Assembly (NCBI RefSeq): GCF_030867145.1
Contig: NC_134418.1
Coordinates: forward strand, 7,436,802 to 7,500,801
DNA length: 64,000 nt
Direction: 5' to 3'
Source: Opisthocomus hoazin
Lineage: Eukaryota; Chordata; Aves; Opisthocomiformes; Opisthocomidae
Shown here: one piece after another, positions 1-11,750 of the stretch
Numbering within the stretch: position 1 is the stretch's first letter
Layout of the letters: each line of letters opens with the position of its first letter
The notes under the pieces: generated by a model
Seen by the model: the letters and a program-made list of their open reading frames with translations, nothing else
What the model was told of the DNA's origin: nothing
Database searches by the model: none
Position numbers and translations under genes: made by a program

Positions 1-516
1 TATTAATATAGAAAAGCAGCAGTACAAGTGTACTTCTTGACATAATTTTGAGCAACTTCTAACTTTCAGAATGCATGATGAAATTTCTTTTTAAAAACAG
101 AGTTTGGACCGGTTTATTGTGTTTTAATGTTTAAATATATGATGTACCACTGTGTAGCTCTCGAGGAATAAAAATGATGGTTGGACTGTTGAAAAAGTCT
201 AAACATCTTAAAAACCAACCAAAAAAAAGCCCTATAAACACATATCCCACCCCCCTCCCCCAAAAAATCCACCCAAAACCCAACAGTCAGTGTGAGCTCA
301 GAGATCTTGAAAGCAGTGTAGTGAATGGTGCTGGGATGTGGTGTCCTGATTAGCACCATTCAGCTGTAATTCTGGTCAGGCGTTCATGTTCCTAAGCACA
401 CAACTGGGGCAATTCAAGCTGTCTGCTTTTTGCCGAAAAAGAAGTAGGCTGGTTATTGAGCCTGATGTTCAAGCTTCCTTACAGAACAACGCTACGTTGA
501 TATTTTTTCCTCTTAG
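1..516 (+). other. POLR1A: POLR1A intron (partial, window edge)
   Basis: This is intronic sequence upstream of the first visible POLR1A exon. It ends in a pyrimidine-rich tract and TCTTAG at 511-516, a good acceptor. No reading frame here resembles the RPA1 segment expected just before the next exon, so the preceding exon lies outside the window. A C-rich and A-rich low-complexity stretch lies near 225-285. I see nothing else. Confidence 0.75.
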
Positions 517-717
517 GTTTCATTGACGCTTCCGTTGACGAAGGTGTACTTCGATCTCTCCTCCTTGCTGGCCTCTCTGGCGCGAAGCACCATCATTCAT
601 GAGGTGAAGGGCATCACACGGTGCTTGTTGAACGAAAGTACCAATAAGCGAGGAGAGAACGAACTCGTTCTGCATACCGAAGGGATAAACCTTGCGCAGC
701 TCTTCAGATACTCTGAT
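517..717 (+). CDS. POLR1A: POLR1A coding exon (RPA1, C-terminal part, exon 1 of 4 in window)
   Basis: This exon encodes 67 residues of the largest catalytic subunit of RNA polymerase I, the nucleolar enzyme that makes the large rRNA precursor. The frame begins VSLTLPLTKVYFDLSSLLAS and contains KGITRCLLNE and TEGINLAQLF, which I recognise from the carboxy-terminal region of vertebrate RPA1 (the jaw and cleft-closing part conserved with other polymerase largest subunits). The exon starts after TCTTAG and ends at ...YSD before the donor GTACGT at 718. It is 201 bases long and phase 0 at both ends, so it splices in frame onto 1467. The visible start is a splice acceptor, not a translation start. 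Upstream coding sequence, about 1500 residues in mammals, lies outside the window. Confidence 0.93.
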
Positions 718-1466
718 GTACGTAATCTATTTATAATCCCAAACTTGAGTGGTCTTTTGTGTTCTAGGGAGGGATGGTGGATGATGGGTGCCATTCACGC
801 TCATCAGAGGTGATGCGTAGTCTTTTCAGCTCTTAAACTCTCTTCCTCCTCCTTTCTCCCCCTAGATGTGTTCAGAGCTCAGCAGAGCCTTTTCTCAAGG
901 GTAGCCTGCAGATCAGTTTTTGTGCAGCAGCCCAGTGTCTAATGACAGATAATTCCACACCATGCTTCTGACTGTCTCTCTAAATGTTACTTGAGGGAGT
1001 TCTTCCATCTAAATGAATTGCAGTACTTGGAGATGAATAGTTCTGTTACACAGTCGAGTCCATAACTCTACAAACACGGGATTGTTTTATGCTACATATT
1101 CCCTACTGCTTTTGCAAGTTCTGCCTGGCTGAGACAGGCTGGGCGTTGAATTTAACATGTTCCTCTGCTGCTTGGGTGGATTGTTTGTTTGCTTTTTCTA
1201 ATTTCGGGTTGTTTTCTTCTGTGCTGAGTTTTGATTCCAGTACTCTTACTCACATATAAAATGCTGTGATCGCTAGCTCAGACATAAATCCCCAGAGTAA
1301 TTTTTGTTTGTATTTGACTCTGAGCTGCTGCGTAGTTGTTCTGCAGCTGTTGGTGTTGCTTAAGCTAGTGAAAAATGGAGGAAAAAAAAAAAATCTTGGC
1401 TTAAGTTGTTTGGGAATACAGAGTAACTACTGTCATAACTTGCATCTGTGGTATTTTTGCTTTCAG
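718..1466 (+). other. POLR1A: POLR1A intron
   Basis: The intron runs from donor GTACGT to acceptor TTTCAG at 1461-1466. It is T-rich and short. I see no repeat or second gene in it. Confidence 0.85.
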
Positions 1467-1584
1467 ATTTTGGACCTGAACAGACTTTATTCCAATGATA
1501 TTCATGCCATGGCTAAGAATTATGGAATTGAGTCTGCCCTGAGCGTGATTATAAAGGAAATAAAAGATGTTTTTGCTGTATATG
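1467..1584 (+). CDS. POLR1A: POLR1A coding exon (exon 2 of 4 in window)
   Basis: The exon encodes 39 residues plus one base of a split codon. The frame reads [16 protein letters not shown] and later [11 protein letters not shown], a highly conserved RPA1 block. It starts directly after the acceptor TTTCAG and ends before the donor GTAGGA at 1585 in phase 1. The last base joins the first two bases of the next exon to make the glycine of VYGIAVDP. The surroundings are non-coding introns, and the exon length keeps the frame with both neighbours. Confidence 0.95.
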
Positions 1585-2842
1585 GTAGGATTTCTTTGTA
1601 TTTTTAAAGATGGTCTTTACTATCATTAAGACAGGCAAACCCAGCCACAGTACTTACAAAGTTCTGGTTTTGCATGATCTTTTCATTTCTGTGTGTATTT
1701 TTAAGTTGCACCTTTTCACTGTTTTAATCATTATAGTGCCTTCTGTGAAGACATCATTACTTAAGTTCCATTTAATCAGTAGAAAATTCACTAGACTACA
1801 TTAAATTTATTGCCCCTTCACAGAGCTTTTGTATTCTGGTGTATTTATTTTTTGCAAGCTGGAAGGTTCAGGTGAATTAACTATTAACGTGAGAGGAACC
1901 TAACTATGTTAGACTTGCATAGTGGCCCTGAGGATAGCATTAACCTTGCCTCACTCCAGCTTTTTAGTGATGGCTAGGCTAGGCTCCCTGTGTGGCTGAG
2001 TTTATATCTTTCCTGAAGGAACTGCGCTGTCTGAATGTCCTGCTCTCTGCGTAGATTATTCGGAGATTCTGGGCAACTAGCTTAGGGAAGGTGCCTGACT
2101 TCATAGGCTGCTACAGTCAGGCAAGCTGAATTTGCCGTAGGTGAGCTAAGTCTTGCTATGAATTAAGCTGTTGAAAAGAGGGAAGATGAATACAGCGGGA
2201 ATTTTAGCAACCAAACAGATCAGATCAAACAGATTTGCCAGCTGGCAGCCCAAAATGGTCTGACCTTCACGTTGTTCAAGAACTGCTAGGTAAATGTTGA
2301 CAGAGCTGTTAATGATCCCCCATCACACCGACTCCACAAGCATTGTTTAAAAAGAAGGGCTGTTTCTTTTTAACCAAAATAGGGTTTTCTGTGGATGCCT
2401 AACTTCACGCACAGCAAAAACCAGAACCTTTCTGACGGCGGCGCCTAGCCAACGCAGGCCGCCAGGTGAGGGGCCAGAGCTCTGTCCCGTCACAAACGGG
2501 TGGCTGTGTGGTCCCCTTCGACACAAACAAAAGATGATGCAGACCTTACTGATTTTTATGTGGAGAAACTCTGCCGCCGCACAGCATTCCTGACATTCTA
2601 GTTTCCCTGGAGAGAGATTGGTTTATGTTATCGTGAGGTCTGCCCCTCCGGGATGTTTGAGGGGAACAGTTAAGCCGGCTATGCCTGAAGAGGTGCAACT
2701 GGCGTAAGGATGTTAATAGCGATGTTCTCATGTTGGTTAGTTTCAGGGGGTTTAATTTAGACCTGATTTATTAAACTAAAAAAGCAAACCCAAAACCTTA
2801 GCCTGTGAATGCTCTGATGATTGCTCTTCCTTGTGTTTGTAG
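1585..2842 (+). other. POLR1A: POLR1A intron
   Basis: The intron runs from donor GTAGGA to acceptor TTTGTAG at 2836-2842. It holds no recognisable repeat. A short GC-richer patch near 2435-2500 (containing GACGGCGGCGCC) carries no gene signal. Confidence 0.85.
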
Positions 2843-3007
2843 GCATTGCGGTAGACCCGCGGCACCTTTCGCTTGTGGCAGACTACATGTGCTTCGAAGG
2901 GTTTTACAAACCGCTGAATCGCTTTGGAATTCAGTCCAGCTCCTCCCCTCTGCAGCAGATGACATTTGAAACCAGCTACAAATTCTTGAAGGAAGCAACA
3001 ATGATGG
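2843..3007 (+). CDS. POLR1A: POLR1A coding exon (exon 3 of 4 in window)
   Basis: The exon is 165 bases, phase 1 in and phase 1 out. The frame carries [15 protein letters not shown], then [23 protein letters not shown], one of the best conserved stretches of the C-terminal domain of polymerase I largest subunits. Related PRHL...LADxM and SPLQRMSFE-type blocks occur in the Rpb1 and Rpc1 families. The exon starts after TTTGTAG and ends with ATGATGG before the donor GTAAAT at 3008. The open frame continuing past 3007 for some 80 bases is intron read-through. Confidence 0.96.
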
Positions 3008-5534
3008 GTAAATGGTTTAGTTTCAACTATATTGCTGCAGCATTTCACATGTGCTTTGTTGTCATTGTAACTTTCCACTATTTTGACTAATGTGTAATTG
3101 CATTAGAGAGAATGCCAGAGGCTAAAATTTTAATTAAGCCCCTGCCTAGGAGAATATTCCAGATGTTTTTAATAAAATTCTGTCAGCTAAAATGAAGTCA
3201 GCTCCCACATGTGATTTGTGGGGTCTATGACTCCTTTCTTTAAGAATTAGATAGGCGTTTTTTTTAACAAACCTTAAGGTTGTTAAGATTTGTTATAGCA
3301 AAGCCTTTTAACAGACTACTGAATCTGCCTTTTTCTGTCTCTACCATTAAAATTGTCATCTCTGCCTTGTTTTCATGTCTCTGTTATAACTCCCGTAATT
3401 TCATCTCTCCTCTAACTTTGCTATTTAAAATTTTATTGTGAGAACAGCCCTCCTTGTTGTTACTTTGGTTCTGTTTTTCTTCGGCTTCGTAGCACTTTAC
3501 TATCTTTTGCTTTTTTCCTCAAACACGGACAAGGAGTTGGACTCCTTTGCCTAATGGTGGGTTTCTGGTGCCATCTGAGATGCCCAAGAGTGTCCTTTCT
3601 GGCCTCTAGCTGGTGCTGTGGAAGGTGTAGAGTTTGCATGGCTGTGTGGATCATGTAGGACATCTGAAATGGCACTAGCCATCTGCGTCCAAAAATCTTG
3701 TGCTTTGAGTCTGTCGTTAGACAGTTTGTGTGATCAAGTGCTTTGGATGGTAATTACGTCTCCCTGTTGCAAGTAGCCTTGGTTTCTGTCACTTGCCAGC
3801 TGGAGAATTTCCTTCTTGGATGCTCCTGTGCTGCTGCCTTTGCTACCCGTTAAAAACGGGAAAAGCTCTCAACGTGATCTCTGCAGCTGGTGTCTTGAAC
3901 AGCTTTGCGCAGATATCAGAGATGCTTTTATCACCGAATTCCTTTTTGTTAATGCTGTTTTGTACCTTTTCTGGGAAGGTAGTTTGGGTTTTAATGAATA
4001 GTATTGGTTACAATTGACTTAAAATTCATCTGAAAATCAGAAAGAAGTGTAAATCCGGGGTGAAGTTGAATGGAAGAGGATGTTTTGTGCACAGTTGCGG
4101 GCTCTCTCTGGATTTACGTTATGTCACATACTGACCTAGAAATAAGGTTTTTGCCAAGTGAGATGGAGCGACGTTTATAGATAATATTATGAATAAAGAC
4201 GTGAAGCGCATGCTGACAGAGGGGCACGGTGAATTGGCAGGAAAGCGACACTGATTACAAGTGGAGGGAGCTAACTGATTTCACCACAACAGAACTCAGA
4301 GTCATAATGTTGATTGCAGCAGTCTGCATCTGATTTGCTTTAATGGAACTGATAACTTGACTGTGCATTCAACGAGACACTGCGAGGGTGCCTGCTTCTG
4401 GCCCTGGTCAGTAAGACGGAAAAAAGGCGGCTTGTGACCGCCGTGCGCAGCTGAGGTTGGAGGTGCCGTTAGCAGTGTGACTGCTGATCAGGGTTCAGTG
4501 TGCGGAGAGCACGCCGCATCAGAAGCGGGATCCCTTTGGCTGTTTGCTCGAAGAATAACTCACTGTTAACATCACGTGAGCAAACAGGACAGTTGTGACT
4601 GTTTTGGTTAATGATCTAACAAAGGAGCTTTTTTTTTTCCTTCAGCCAACACACATTTAGGAGCAGCTACTTAACTATTCAGCTGAGAGCAGAGCCGCAA
4701 GCACACACCATGCACTGTGCTGTGGTGCAGCTCCTCCTCCCACCCTGTATGGTGGGAAGTTCAGTACAGTTTGCTCAGTAGAATAAAGATGACCCAAACT
4801 TATCAAAAGTTCCAACAGTTTTATTTCCAGTCTTCTAGCTGCCCCGATGACAAAATTCCAGTTTGCTGGTAGTTAAGATGAATGAAAAACAGCCTGGATG
4901 CTTATAAAAACAGTGAAAGCAAAATAGTCCTAGCCAGACATGTCATCTGGAGGGCTTCCAAATTTCTGTGACACGATTTCGCTACAGTGAGTAACCACAA
5001 AATCAAAGGAATTCGTGGAATGTCTCTCCAGTGAAAAGTTCTCTTCATATCTAGCCAGAAGGATTTAAAATCCACATCAAAAGGATTCACGGTAACAAAG
5101 GAAAAAGGCAGCAATGAGAAGGGAATCTTTATGGTTTTGCCTCACTGATATATTATTTTAGTGATCTATTTAATCAGCAAAACATGTTTACTGGAAGGTC
5201 AAATCTGTGTTCACTTAGAATTCAGAACGCGTTGTCTTTTCATGCTGAATAGGGAGAGTTTTAGTAATGTGCGGCCTAAGTCTCTGCTTGCATGGAAAGG
5301 TTGGGACGAGATAATAGTTGCTGTACAAGGGGTAGGAAGAGTGTTGGACTCCTGCTCTCAGAAATGCAAATTCAGTCCGAGCAGAAGGTGGCAGCGCCTT
5401 GCTGAAACCGGGGAGGGTGGGGGGCTGAACCAGCTGACTGCTTACACCTAAACCAAAGTGCTTTTGTTTCAGCACTGACCTTTGAGAAACCTTTGGAAAC
5501 ATCCTAATGGGGTTTTGTTTGAATTCTGTTACAG
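3008..5534 (+). other. POLR1A: POLR1A last intron
   Basis: This 2.5-kb intron runs from GTAAAT to the acceptor TTACAG ending at 5534. It contains an AATAAA near 4782 that is internal to the intron. That signal would matter only if transcripts terminated early, which would remove the last 32 residues. I see no CR1 copy or other gene. Open frames on either strand here are short and unlike known proteins. Confidence 0.85.
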
Positions 5535-5635
5535 GCGCCCACGATGAGCTGCGGTCCCCCTCTGCATGCCTGGTGGTTGGCAAGGTTGTGAAAGGAGGGA
5601 CTGGTTTGTTTGATCTCAAGCAGCCCCTTACATAG
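5535..5635 (+). CDS. POLR1A: POLR1A terminal coding exon and stop
   Basis: The last exon encodes the final residues of RPA1. The frame reads [20 protein letters not shown] and ends in DLKQPLT before the TAG at 5633-5635. The split codon from 3007 plus the first two bases here gives glycine, so the junction reads [11 protein letters not shown]. The human protein ends very similarly, in ...ELKQPLR as I recall it, so this is the genuine C-terminus and not a truncation. The four visible exons sum to 585 bases, or 194 residues plus stop, and are all in frame. Confidence 0.96.
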
Positions 5636-5886
5636 GGCTTTGGTCACAACAGAAGGGTTGTGAGATACCTAAGAGATACATCTGCTCTACAGCTGTGCGA
5701 CAAGGGCGCATACCGTGTCCACAGTCATCTCCCCAGCGCCAGTAGGTTTGTTCATCTGGATACCTGAGGAGCCTAATCTGTTGAATGAGAATGTCTGCAC
5801 CTATAGAAGCTATCCTTTGATCCAAAGAAAAGTTTATTTACTGTTCATTAATGTAAAAAGTTTGATTATAGGTTTACATAGAGAAG

Positions 5887-5892
5887 AATAAA
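5887..5892 (+). terminator. POLR1A: Proximal poly(A) signal AATAAA of POLR1A
   Basis: A perfect AATAAA lies about 250 bases after the stop. A moderately GT-rich stretch follows (CCGTCTGGGTCTC). It is a plausible early cleavage signal. Confidence 0.5.
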
Positions 5893-6483
5893 ATGAAGGA
5901 GACCGTCTGGGTCTCACACAGGCCGTGCAGCAGCTGTGGCAGGCAGAAGTCAAAGCAGCATCTGTTTACGCTGTGGAATTTTTGTGAGGCAGAATCCTCT
6001 CTGGGTGGGTCGTGCTGGTTGTCGCACGGCGAATTTGCAGCGTTGGAAATAGCCCTCGGACTCCCAGGTGTAGCTGGGCAGCGCTGTGCTGAAGCTTCAG
6101 CGTTGGGTTGAAGCGTCTGTGCTCGAGGCATATCCTCTTCTTTTGCTGTACTTGCGTGCACTGCTGTGACTTTTATGAGCCTTAGAGTATGCATTTTCCT
6201 ATTGTGCTACTTCTTTTATTAAGAATTATGTGTCTGTGACACAGTTCTTTATTAGCCGAAGATCCAAATTCAGAGTTTTCATGGTTTCTATAGGCATTTT
6301 CCAATGCCTGCTCCTACGACTTCATTGTATGGAACAGATCTCCTGACATTTGATAAAGATTTATTCCTTAAATGGCAACGTGAGCTGCTGTGACAGTGAC
6401 TACACAAGAGTCCTGTAAGAATTACCGACAGAGAGCTTTTTAAACTGTTTTTGCTTAAATGTTCTGTATCAAAGAGAATATTT

Positions 6484-6489
6484 AATAAA
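6484..6489 (+). terminator. POLR1A: Distal poly(A) signal AATAAA of POLR1A
   Basis: A perfect AATAAA lies about 850 bases after the stop. About 30-45 bases later comes CTGCTCTGTGGCTGTGTTACC, a good GU-rich downstream element. This makes it the stronger of the two candidate cleavage sites by eye. Confidence 0.55.
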
Positions 6490-6499
6490 TGACATTGCA

Positions 6500-7680
6500 G
6501 AGAAGTACTCTGAACGCCCTGCTCTGTGGCTGTGTTACCGAGGGGAGTTTGTCATGCAGCCAGCAGCCATCACTTCGACTCTGATGGCTGTTAAAAATTG
6601 CGTAGCCAAGAGCTGTTAGCCACACTTCAGAGATCAGACTTTCTTGGTTTTTTTGATTTTAATCAGAATTAAATGCACACAAGTAGTTAAAATTCTCTGG
6701 AGTTTGCTTACTACTATATAGGTAGTTTTCTGACAGATTTCACAGAGTTCAGAGATTTCTGCCAGTTTTCTAACAGCTTTCAACCCTTGATTGGTCTCAG
6801 CGGTACCTCTAAGCTGGTGGCAAGGTGCCAGAGCTCGCTTAGTCAGCTGAGGAGCCCCTGCTTCCAGTGGAGCTGTGCTGACACGGATCAGATCAGGTAG
6901 TGGGAGGTGCTGGTTTGGGACTGTGAAAGAGCCTCTGTGGAGTGCCTTGATGAACTCCATTCTGCCTCAGACCCTTAAAACTGTCACATGTCCTGCAGAT
7001 TGCGCTGAAGCTTAACAAATGCATTAGCTTGGTAGGTCTCCAGCTGCACTTTGCAAATCTTCATAAAAGACTTCCTTGTGTCTTTCTCCAGTCTTAGCAC
7101 CTGCTATGAATTTCTCAAAAACACGTCATTCTGCGAAAAACAGCAACAGAAATACTTGGATACAGTTTCACAAGTGGTTAGGGGGGCAAGAACAAACATG
7201 GTGACAAAAAGACTTTTAATTTCAGGCTACAGTCTATATTGTTACAGACCATTTGCTGAGACAGTTCCCCAAGAAGTGTTCGCAGTCCTGCAGTGAGGAG
7301 CACTGCGCCCCGTTTTCTGTCTGGACACGCAGCATCCTTTAGTTCTCTAATGAGCTGGACCTAAATAACTTGTTCATATCATTTCTTTGCGAAAGCTGAA
7401 GAGGTCGCTTTGATTGTGTCACAGCAATGAGTTGTCTGCAGAGTTATGGAGCCATGAAATGCAAGAAAATTTACTAGTCTTATATTTTGGCATAGTATAT
7501 TCGCATATAAATTCTGCATGTTTGAAATGTGTGTATGTGAATTTACGCTGTGCTGCAACTGACAAGAGAGTGGGTCTCCTGAGCAGCTCAATCTCCTTTT
7601 CTAGATACCAGCTTGCTGTTCTGTTGCTGTCTGCAAGCCCCCGAGGCCAGCATTGCCTGGAGCAATCCTTCTGGCAGGCT
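6500..7680. other. Intergenic, nothing recognised
   Basis: Between the POLR1A 3' end and the first CR1 copy I see only unique-looking sequence. There is no frame with family resemblance, no hairpin and no tandem repeat. Confidence 0.6.
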
Positions 7681-8184
7681 TCACAGAATCACAGAATGGT
7701 CGGGGTTGGAAGGGACCTCTGTGGGTCACCCAGTCCAACCCCCTGCTGAAGCAGGGTCACCTACAGCAGGCTCCACAGGACCGCGTCCAGGCGGGTCTTG
7801 AACATCTCCAGAGAAGGAGAATCCACAACCTCCCTGGGCAGCCTGTTCCAGTGCTCCTTCACCCTGAGAGTGAAGAAGTTCTTCCTCATGTTCAGACAGA
7901 AGTTCCTCTGCTCCAGTTTGTGCCCGTTGCCCCTTGTCCTGTGGCTGGCCCCATCCTCCTGACACCCACCCTTGAGATATTTATAAGCATTTCTAAGGTC
8001 CCCTCTCAGCCTTCTCCAGGCTGAACAAGCCCAGCTCCCTCAGCCTCTCCTTGTAGGAGAGATGTTCCAGTCCCCTCATCATCCTCGTAGCCCTCCGCTG
8101 GACTGTCTCCAGTAGCTCCTCATCTTTCTTGAACTGGGGAGCCCAGTACTCCAGATGGGGCCTCACTAGGGCAGAGTAGAGGGG
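7681..8184 (-). mobile_element. CR1 LINE fragment, antisense, 5'-truncated
   Basis: Read on the minus strand this is the 3' end of a chicken-repeat-1 non-LTR retrotransposon. On the + strand it opens with the inverted terminal repeat TCACAGAATCACAGAATGG and the hallmark GTTGGAAGGGACCTCTGTGGG. The minus strand covers the end of the reverse transcriptase ORF and the short 3' UTR. Compared with the sister copies at 23994 and 46199 it has lost several short blocks, including the part corresponding to CACCACTGAAAAGAG, so it is a decayed copy. Truncation falls after GCAGAGTAGAGGGG, nearly the same point as the copy at 46199. Confidence 0.93.
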
Positions 8185-10705
8185 CGGGCTTGCATGTTTC
8201 TTCAGTGGTGAGGAGTGGTCCTCTGGGGTGGTGGGGCAGTAGTCAGCCAGTATGCTTTAGGGAGCAAGGGGTGGGGATGCTAAATGAGCAGGGTAGAAAA
8301 GTGCCTATAAATATTACATAGTCTGATTTTGAGAAAAGAAGTGATAGGGGACTCAGATGAGAGTCCGTGTCTCCAAGGCTGGAGAACTGTGTGTATTGTG
8401 GCATATAAATGGGCTGAGTTTATCCTGTGCAGGAGAGGCACCTGAGGCAGCTGTTATTCTTAGTCCGTAGTGTGAGCAGCGTGGTTTGGGAATCATCTGA
8501 ACTGCCCTTTCTGAGACGGGAGGGCTTGCGGTTCGCTTAAAATTCACGTGTGTGCAGAAGACGGTGGTAGAAGAAACGTCATGCTTCCTGCGGTCAGAAA
8601 ACTTCTGTTTCTTTCCACACAACATAGCTCTATGCAGCTCGATCTTATGTATTTTAAACTTTCTTTTTTGGTCCTTGCACCGATTGCTGTCGCTGTACGG
8701 CACTTCTTGAGGAAGTGCGAGCTACCCACCCCCAAACACGGCCTGGGAGAAGGCTGCGGTAATGGATCGGGCTCTTGCTGCCTTGTAATTATGGGAGAAC
8801 TGGAGGCAGTTTTGGCATAAAGGCCCCCAAAGAGCTGGCAGTAGACGTGACTTCGTAGAGGGGAGGTCATGATGGAAAGGCTGGAAGAATCAGCTTGAAA
8901 GCCTTGTGGGAGTGCGAGAACAGAGCTTCGCAAATACTGAAATAAGCTGGGAATTCATAACTGGGACTGTGTTTTCTTTTATTCTCCAAGCAAGTATCTC
9001 ACTGCTCTGAATCAGAATTCAGTGGGTTTTTTTTTTTGCTGCTGAGGAAATCTCCTGGTTCTCTCTGGTGGCAGACCAAGCTCCACTAGTAAGAGGTGGG
9101 GAAGAAACATGCCAGATGGCACTGAGAAATTCTCGTGCTATTTTTGACTGTGCTCTGCAGGGTCACTGAACGCACACTGTGTACAAGTCTTCCGTCAAAT
9201 ATCTTTGATGTTACTCTGCCAATTATCACAAATAATGCAAAACTAACACTGAACAGTCAGATCTTGTGGTGGTTTCCTCTAGTTTGTGTATGTGTGCTGC
9301 ATTTCCATTTGGAGGCGATTTAGAAGTCGGATGCGGTGCTGACACGGGCCATGCTCTTAATGCTTCTTCCCTGGGAACCATCCCTTCTCTTAACTGTCTG
9401 CTGCGCTGTAGGGGGCCAAGATACCCTAAAGACTGTGAAAACGTGGGAGGAATGAGAGAAGAAAAGGTAGCTTCTGAAATGGACTTGCTTTCTGTGCATT
9501 ATCTCCGTTCATAATAGCAAATGATCTCTCTGGAAAGCGAAAGGTTGTAAGCTTGAGTGAAGTGTGCTCCAGGAGCGGGCTGGTTGGCATGTGCAGGGGT
9601 GAAAGCTGGGGGAAGAGGGTTTTTTAAAGCTGTAATGGAAGAACTGAGAGTCAGCCAGAAAGGGAGGCAGTGATCCTCGTCTTCTGGTCACGTGTGCTTT
9701 GGCAAGCGGGGCGTATATTGTGGGTTTCATCCTGTTTGTGTGGTGCAAAACACTCGCTGGCTGATCCAGATTTGTTATCTGTAAGCCAGGGGTGACAAAT
9801 CCTTTCAGTGTGTTGGTAACGGCGAACCAGCTTGTATTTGCTCAGCAGTTGGAAAGCGAGCTATGTTTAAGCTTAATAAATCGTAATAGAAGGTTTGTTC
9901 TTGTCAGTAAACATTAAAAAAATCCTAAGTCAGGCAATGAGAATGGATACAAATAGGAATTAGTGCTTCTTTCATCTCAAAAGCAAAGCTAAATACTCGA
10001 AGACAGGGAGCAGAAAAGTTTGTTTTGCCAGGTCGTTGGTTCCCATGCTGTTATGCTCGTCTAGGTCAGTAACCAAGCAGTGGCAACAACACAGCTCGGA
10101 GCGATCTTCAATCATTCGGAGCCTTTTGTGGAGAAACCGCACGAAGCTTGCCAGTAAGTACTGAAATCTGGAAGCTACCTCGCCTGCTGAGGAGTTTGGT
10201 CAGTACAAGGGCATGTGACACCGTGGGGACACTTGATGCAAGGTCAGATTGCGGTGACTGGACCATGCTCCCGGGTCGGGCTGGCGGCAGGCAGATCAAG
10301 CCAAAGCAAAACCTTTGTCACCTCCGGGATTAGGTCACACAGGAGAACTTGTGAACGTTGCCCCTGAGGGCCGAGATCCACAAGGTGCTTTGAAAGTCTC
10401 AGCGTTGAACGTGGCAGTCTTGATCTTTGGCGTGGACGTGGAGGCTGGGCTCTGTAGGTGTGAAGATGTCCGCTGTGCGGTGGGTGAGAGTGAGGTCTGC
10501 CTCCCCAGCTTGCCGCGTGGCAACCTGCTGCCGCAGCCGGAAGGCAACGGTGGAAACTTTGTGCATCGTCAGTCCCTGCTTCTCTTTGCTGTTTGTGTAG
10601 CACGCTAAGCAGTGCGGAAGGTGCTTCACCCTGAAGACCCCTGAGTTCTCTTCTGTAGATAGGCGCGTAATAATAATGCGACTAAAACAGAGCAAATGTG
10701 ACTTC
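8185..10705. other. Intergenic, nothing recognised
   Basis: This is unique-looking sequence with scattered short open frames on both strands and none with family resemblance. No tandem array or clear transposon end is visible. Confidence 0.55.
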
Positions 10706-11750
10706 GCTGGATAAAGAACTGGCTGAATGGCTAGAGAGTGGCGGTGGATGGAGTTAAATCCAGCTGGTGGCTGGTCACAAGTGGTGTCCCCCAGGGCTCA
10801 GTTTTGGGTCCGGTCTTGTTTAACATCTTTATCAATGATCTGGATGAGGGGATCGAGTGCTCCCTCGGTCAGTTTGCAGATGAAATCAAGCTGGGCGGGA
10901 ATGTTGATCTGCTTGAGGGTAGGACGGCTCTGCAGAGGGATCGGGACAGGCTGGATTGATGGGCTGAGGCCAACTGTATGAGGTTCTACAAGGCCAAATT
11001 CCGGGTCCTGCACTTGCGTCACAACAACCCCATGCGAGGCTACAGGGTTGGGAAGGAGCGGCTGGAAAGCTGCCCGGCGGAAATGGACCTGGTGTTGTTG
11101 GTTGACAGTGGGCTGAACATGAGCCAGCAGTGTGCCCAGGTTGCCAAGAAGGCCAAAGGCATCCTGGCTTGTATCAGGAATGGTGTGGCCAGCAGGAGCA
11201 GGGAGGGGATCGTGTTCCTGTACTCGGCACTGGTGAGGCCACAACTGGAGTACTGTGTTGAGTTTTGGGCCCCTGACTACAAGAAGGACATTGAGGTGCT
11301 GGAGCATGCCCAGAGAAGAGCAAAGAAGCTGGGGAAGCGTCTAGAGCAGAAGTCTTACGAGGAGCAGCTGAGGGAACTGGGGCTGTTTAGTCTGGAGGAG
11401 GCTGAGGGGGGACCTTCTTGCTCTCTACAACTACCTGAAAGGAGGTTGTAGTGAGGCAGGTGTTGGTCTCTTCTCCCAAGTAACTAGCGAGAGGACGAGA
11501 GGCAATGGGCTCGAGTTGTGTCAGAGGAGGTTTAGATTGGATATTAGGAAAAATTTCTTTACTGAAGGAGTGGTCAGGCATTGGAACAGGCTGCCCAGGG
11601 AGGTGGTGGAGTCCCCATCTCTGGAGGTGTTCAAAAAACGCATAGATGTGGCACTTCGGGATATGGTTTAGCAGGCATGGTGGCGTTGGGTTGATAGTTG
11701 GACTTGATGATCTTAGAGGTCTTTTCCAACCTATGATTCTGTGATTCTTT
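10706..11750 (+). mobile_element. CR1 LINE fragment, sense, with reverse transcriptase remains
   Basis: This is about 1 kb of CR1 with the 3' part of ORF2 and the complete 3' end (CCAACCTATGATTCTGTGATTCT). Two frames together show reverse transcriptase features: [20 protein letters not shown], then FADE where the catalytic motif is normally FADD (10873-10884), then a stop at about 10957. A second frame from 10978 follows with [18 protein letters not shown] and the thumb-like [17 protein letters not shown] further frame change occurs in the leucine- and glutamate-rich tail near 11400. It cannot encode an active protein. The 3' UTR (GTTGGACTTGATGATCTTAGAGGTC) differs from the copies at 7681, 23994 and 46199, so it belongs to another CR1 subfamily. 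Confidence 0.92.

Larger units (their letters stand above)
5636..6489 (+). other. POLR1A: POLR1A 3' untranslated region (probable extent)
   Basis: This is the sequence following the stop codon, without coding signals. Two canonical AATAAA hexamers lie in it, so the UTR is either about 0.27 kb or about 0.87 kb long. The extent is inferred from those signals only. Confidence 0.6.

Noticed and set aside
4780..4790. AATAAA as the POLR1A 3' end
   Set aside because: It lies in the last intron, before the conserved terminal exon, so it would remove the normal C-terminus.
10978..11451. 157-codon plus-strand frame
   Set aside because: A fragment of the CR1 reverse transcriptase protein, not a host gene.
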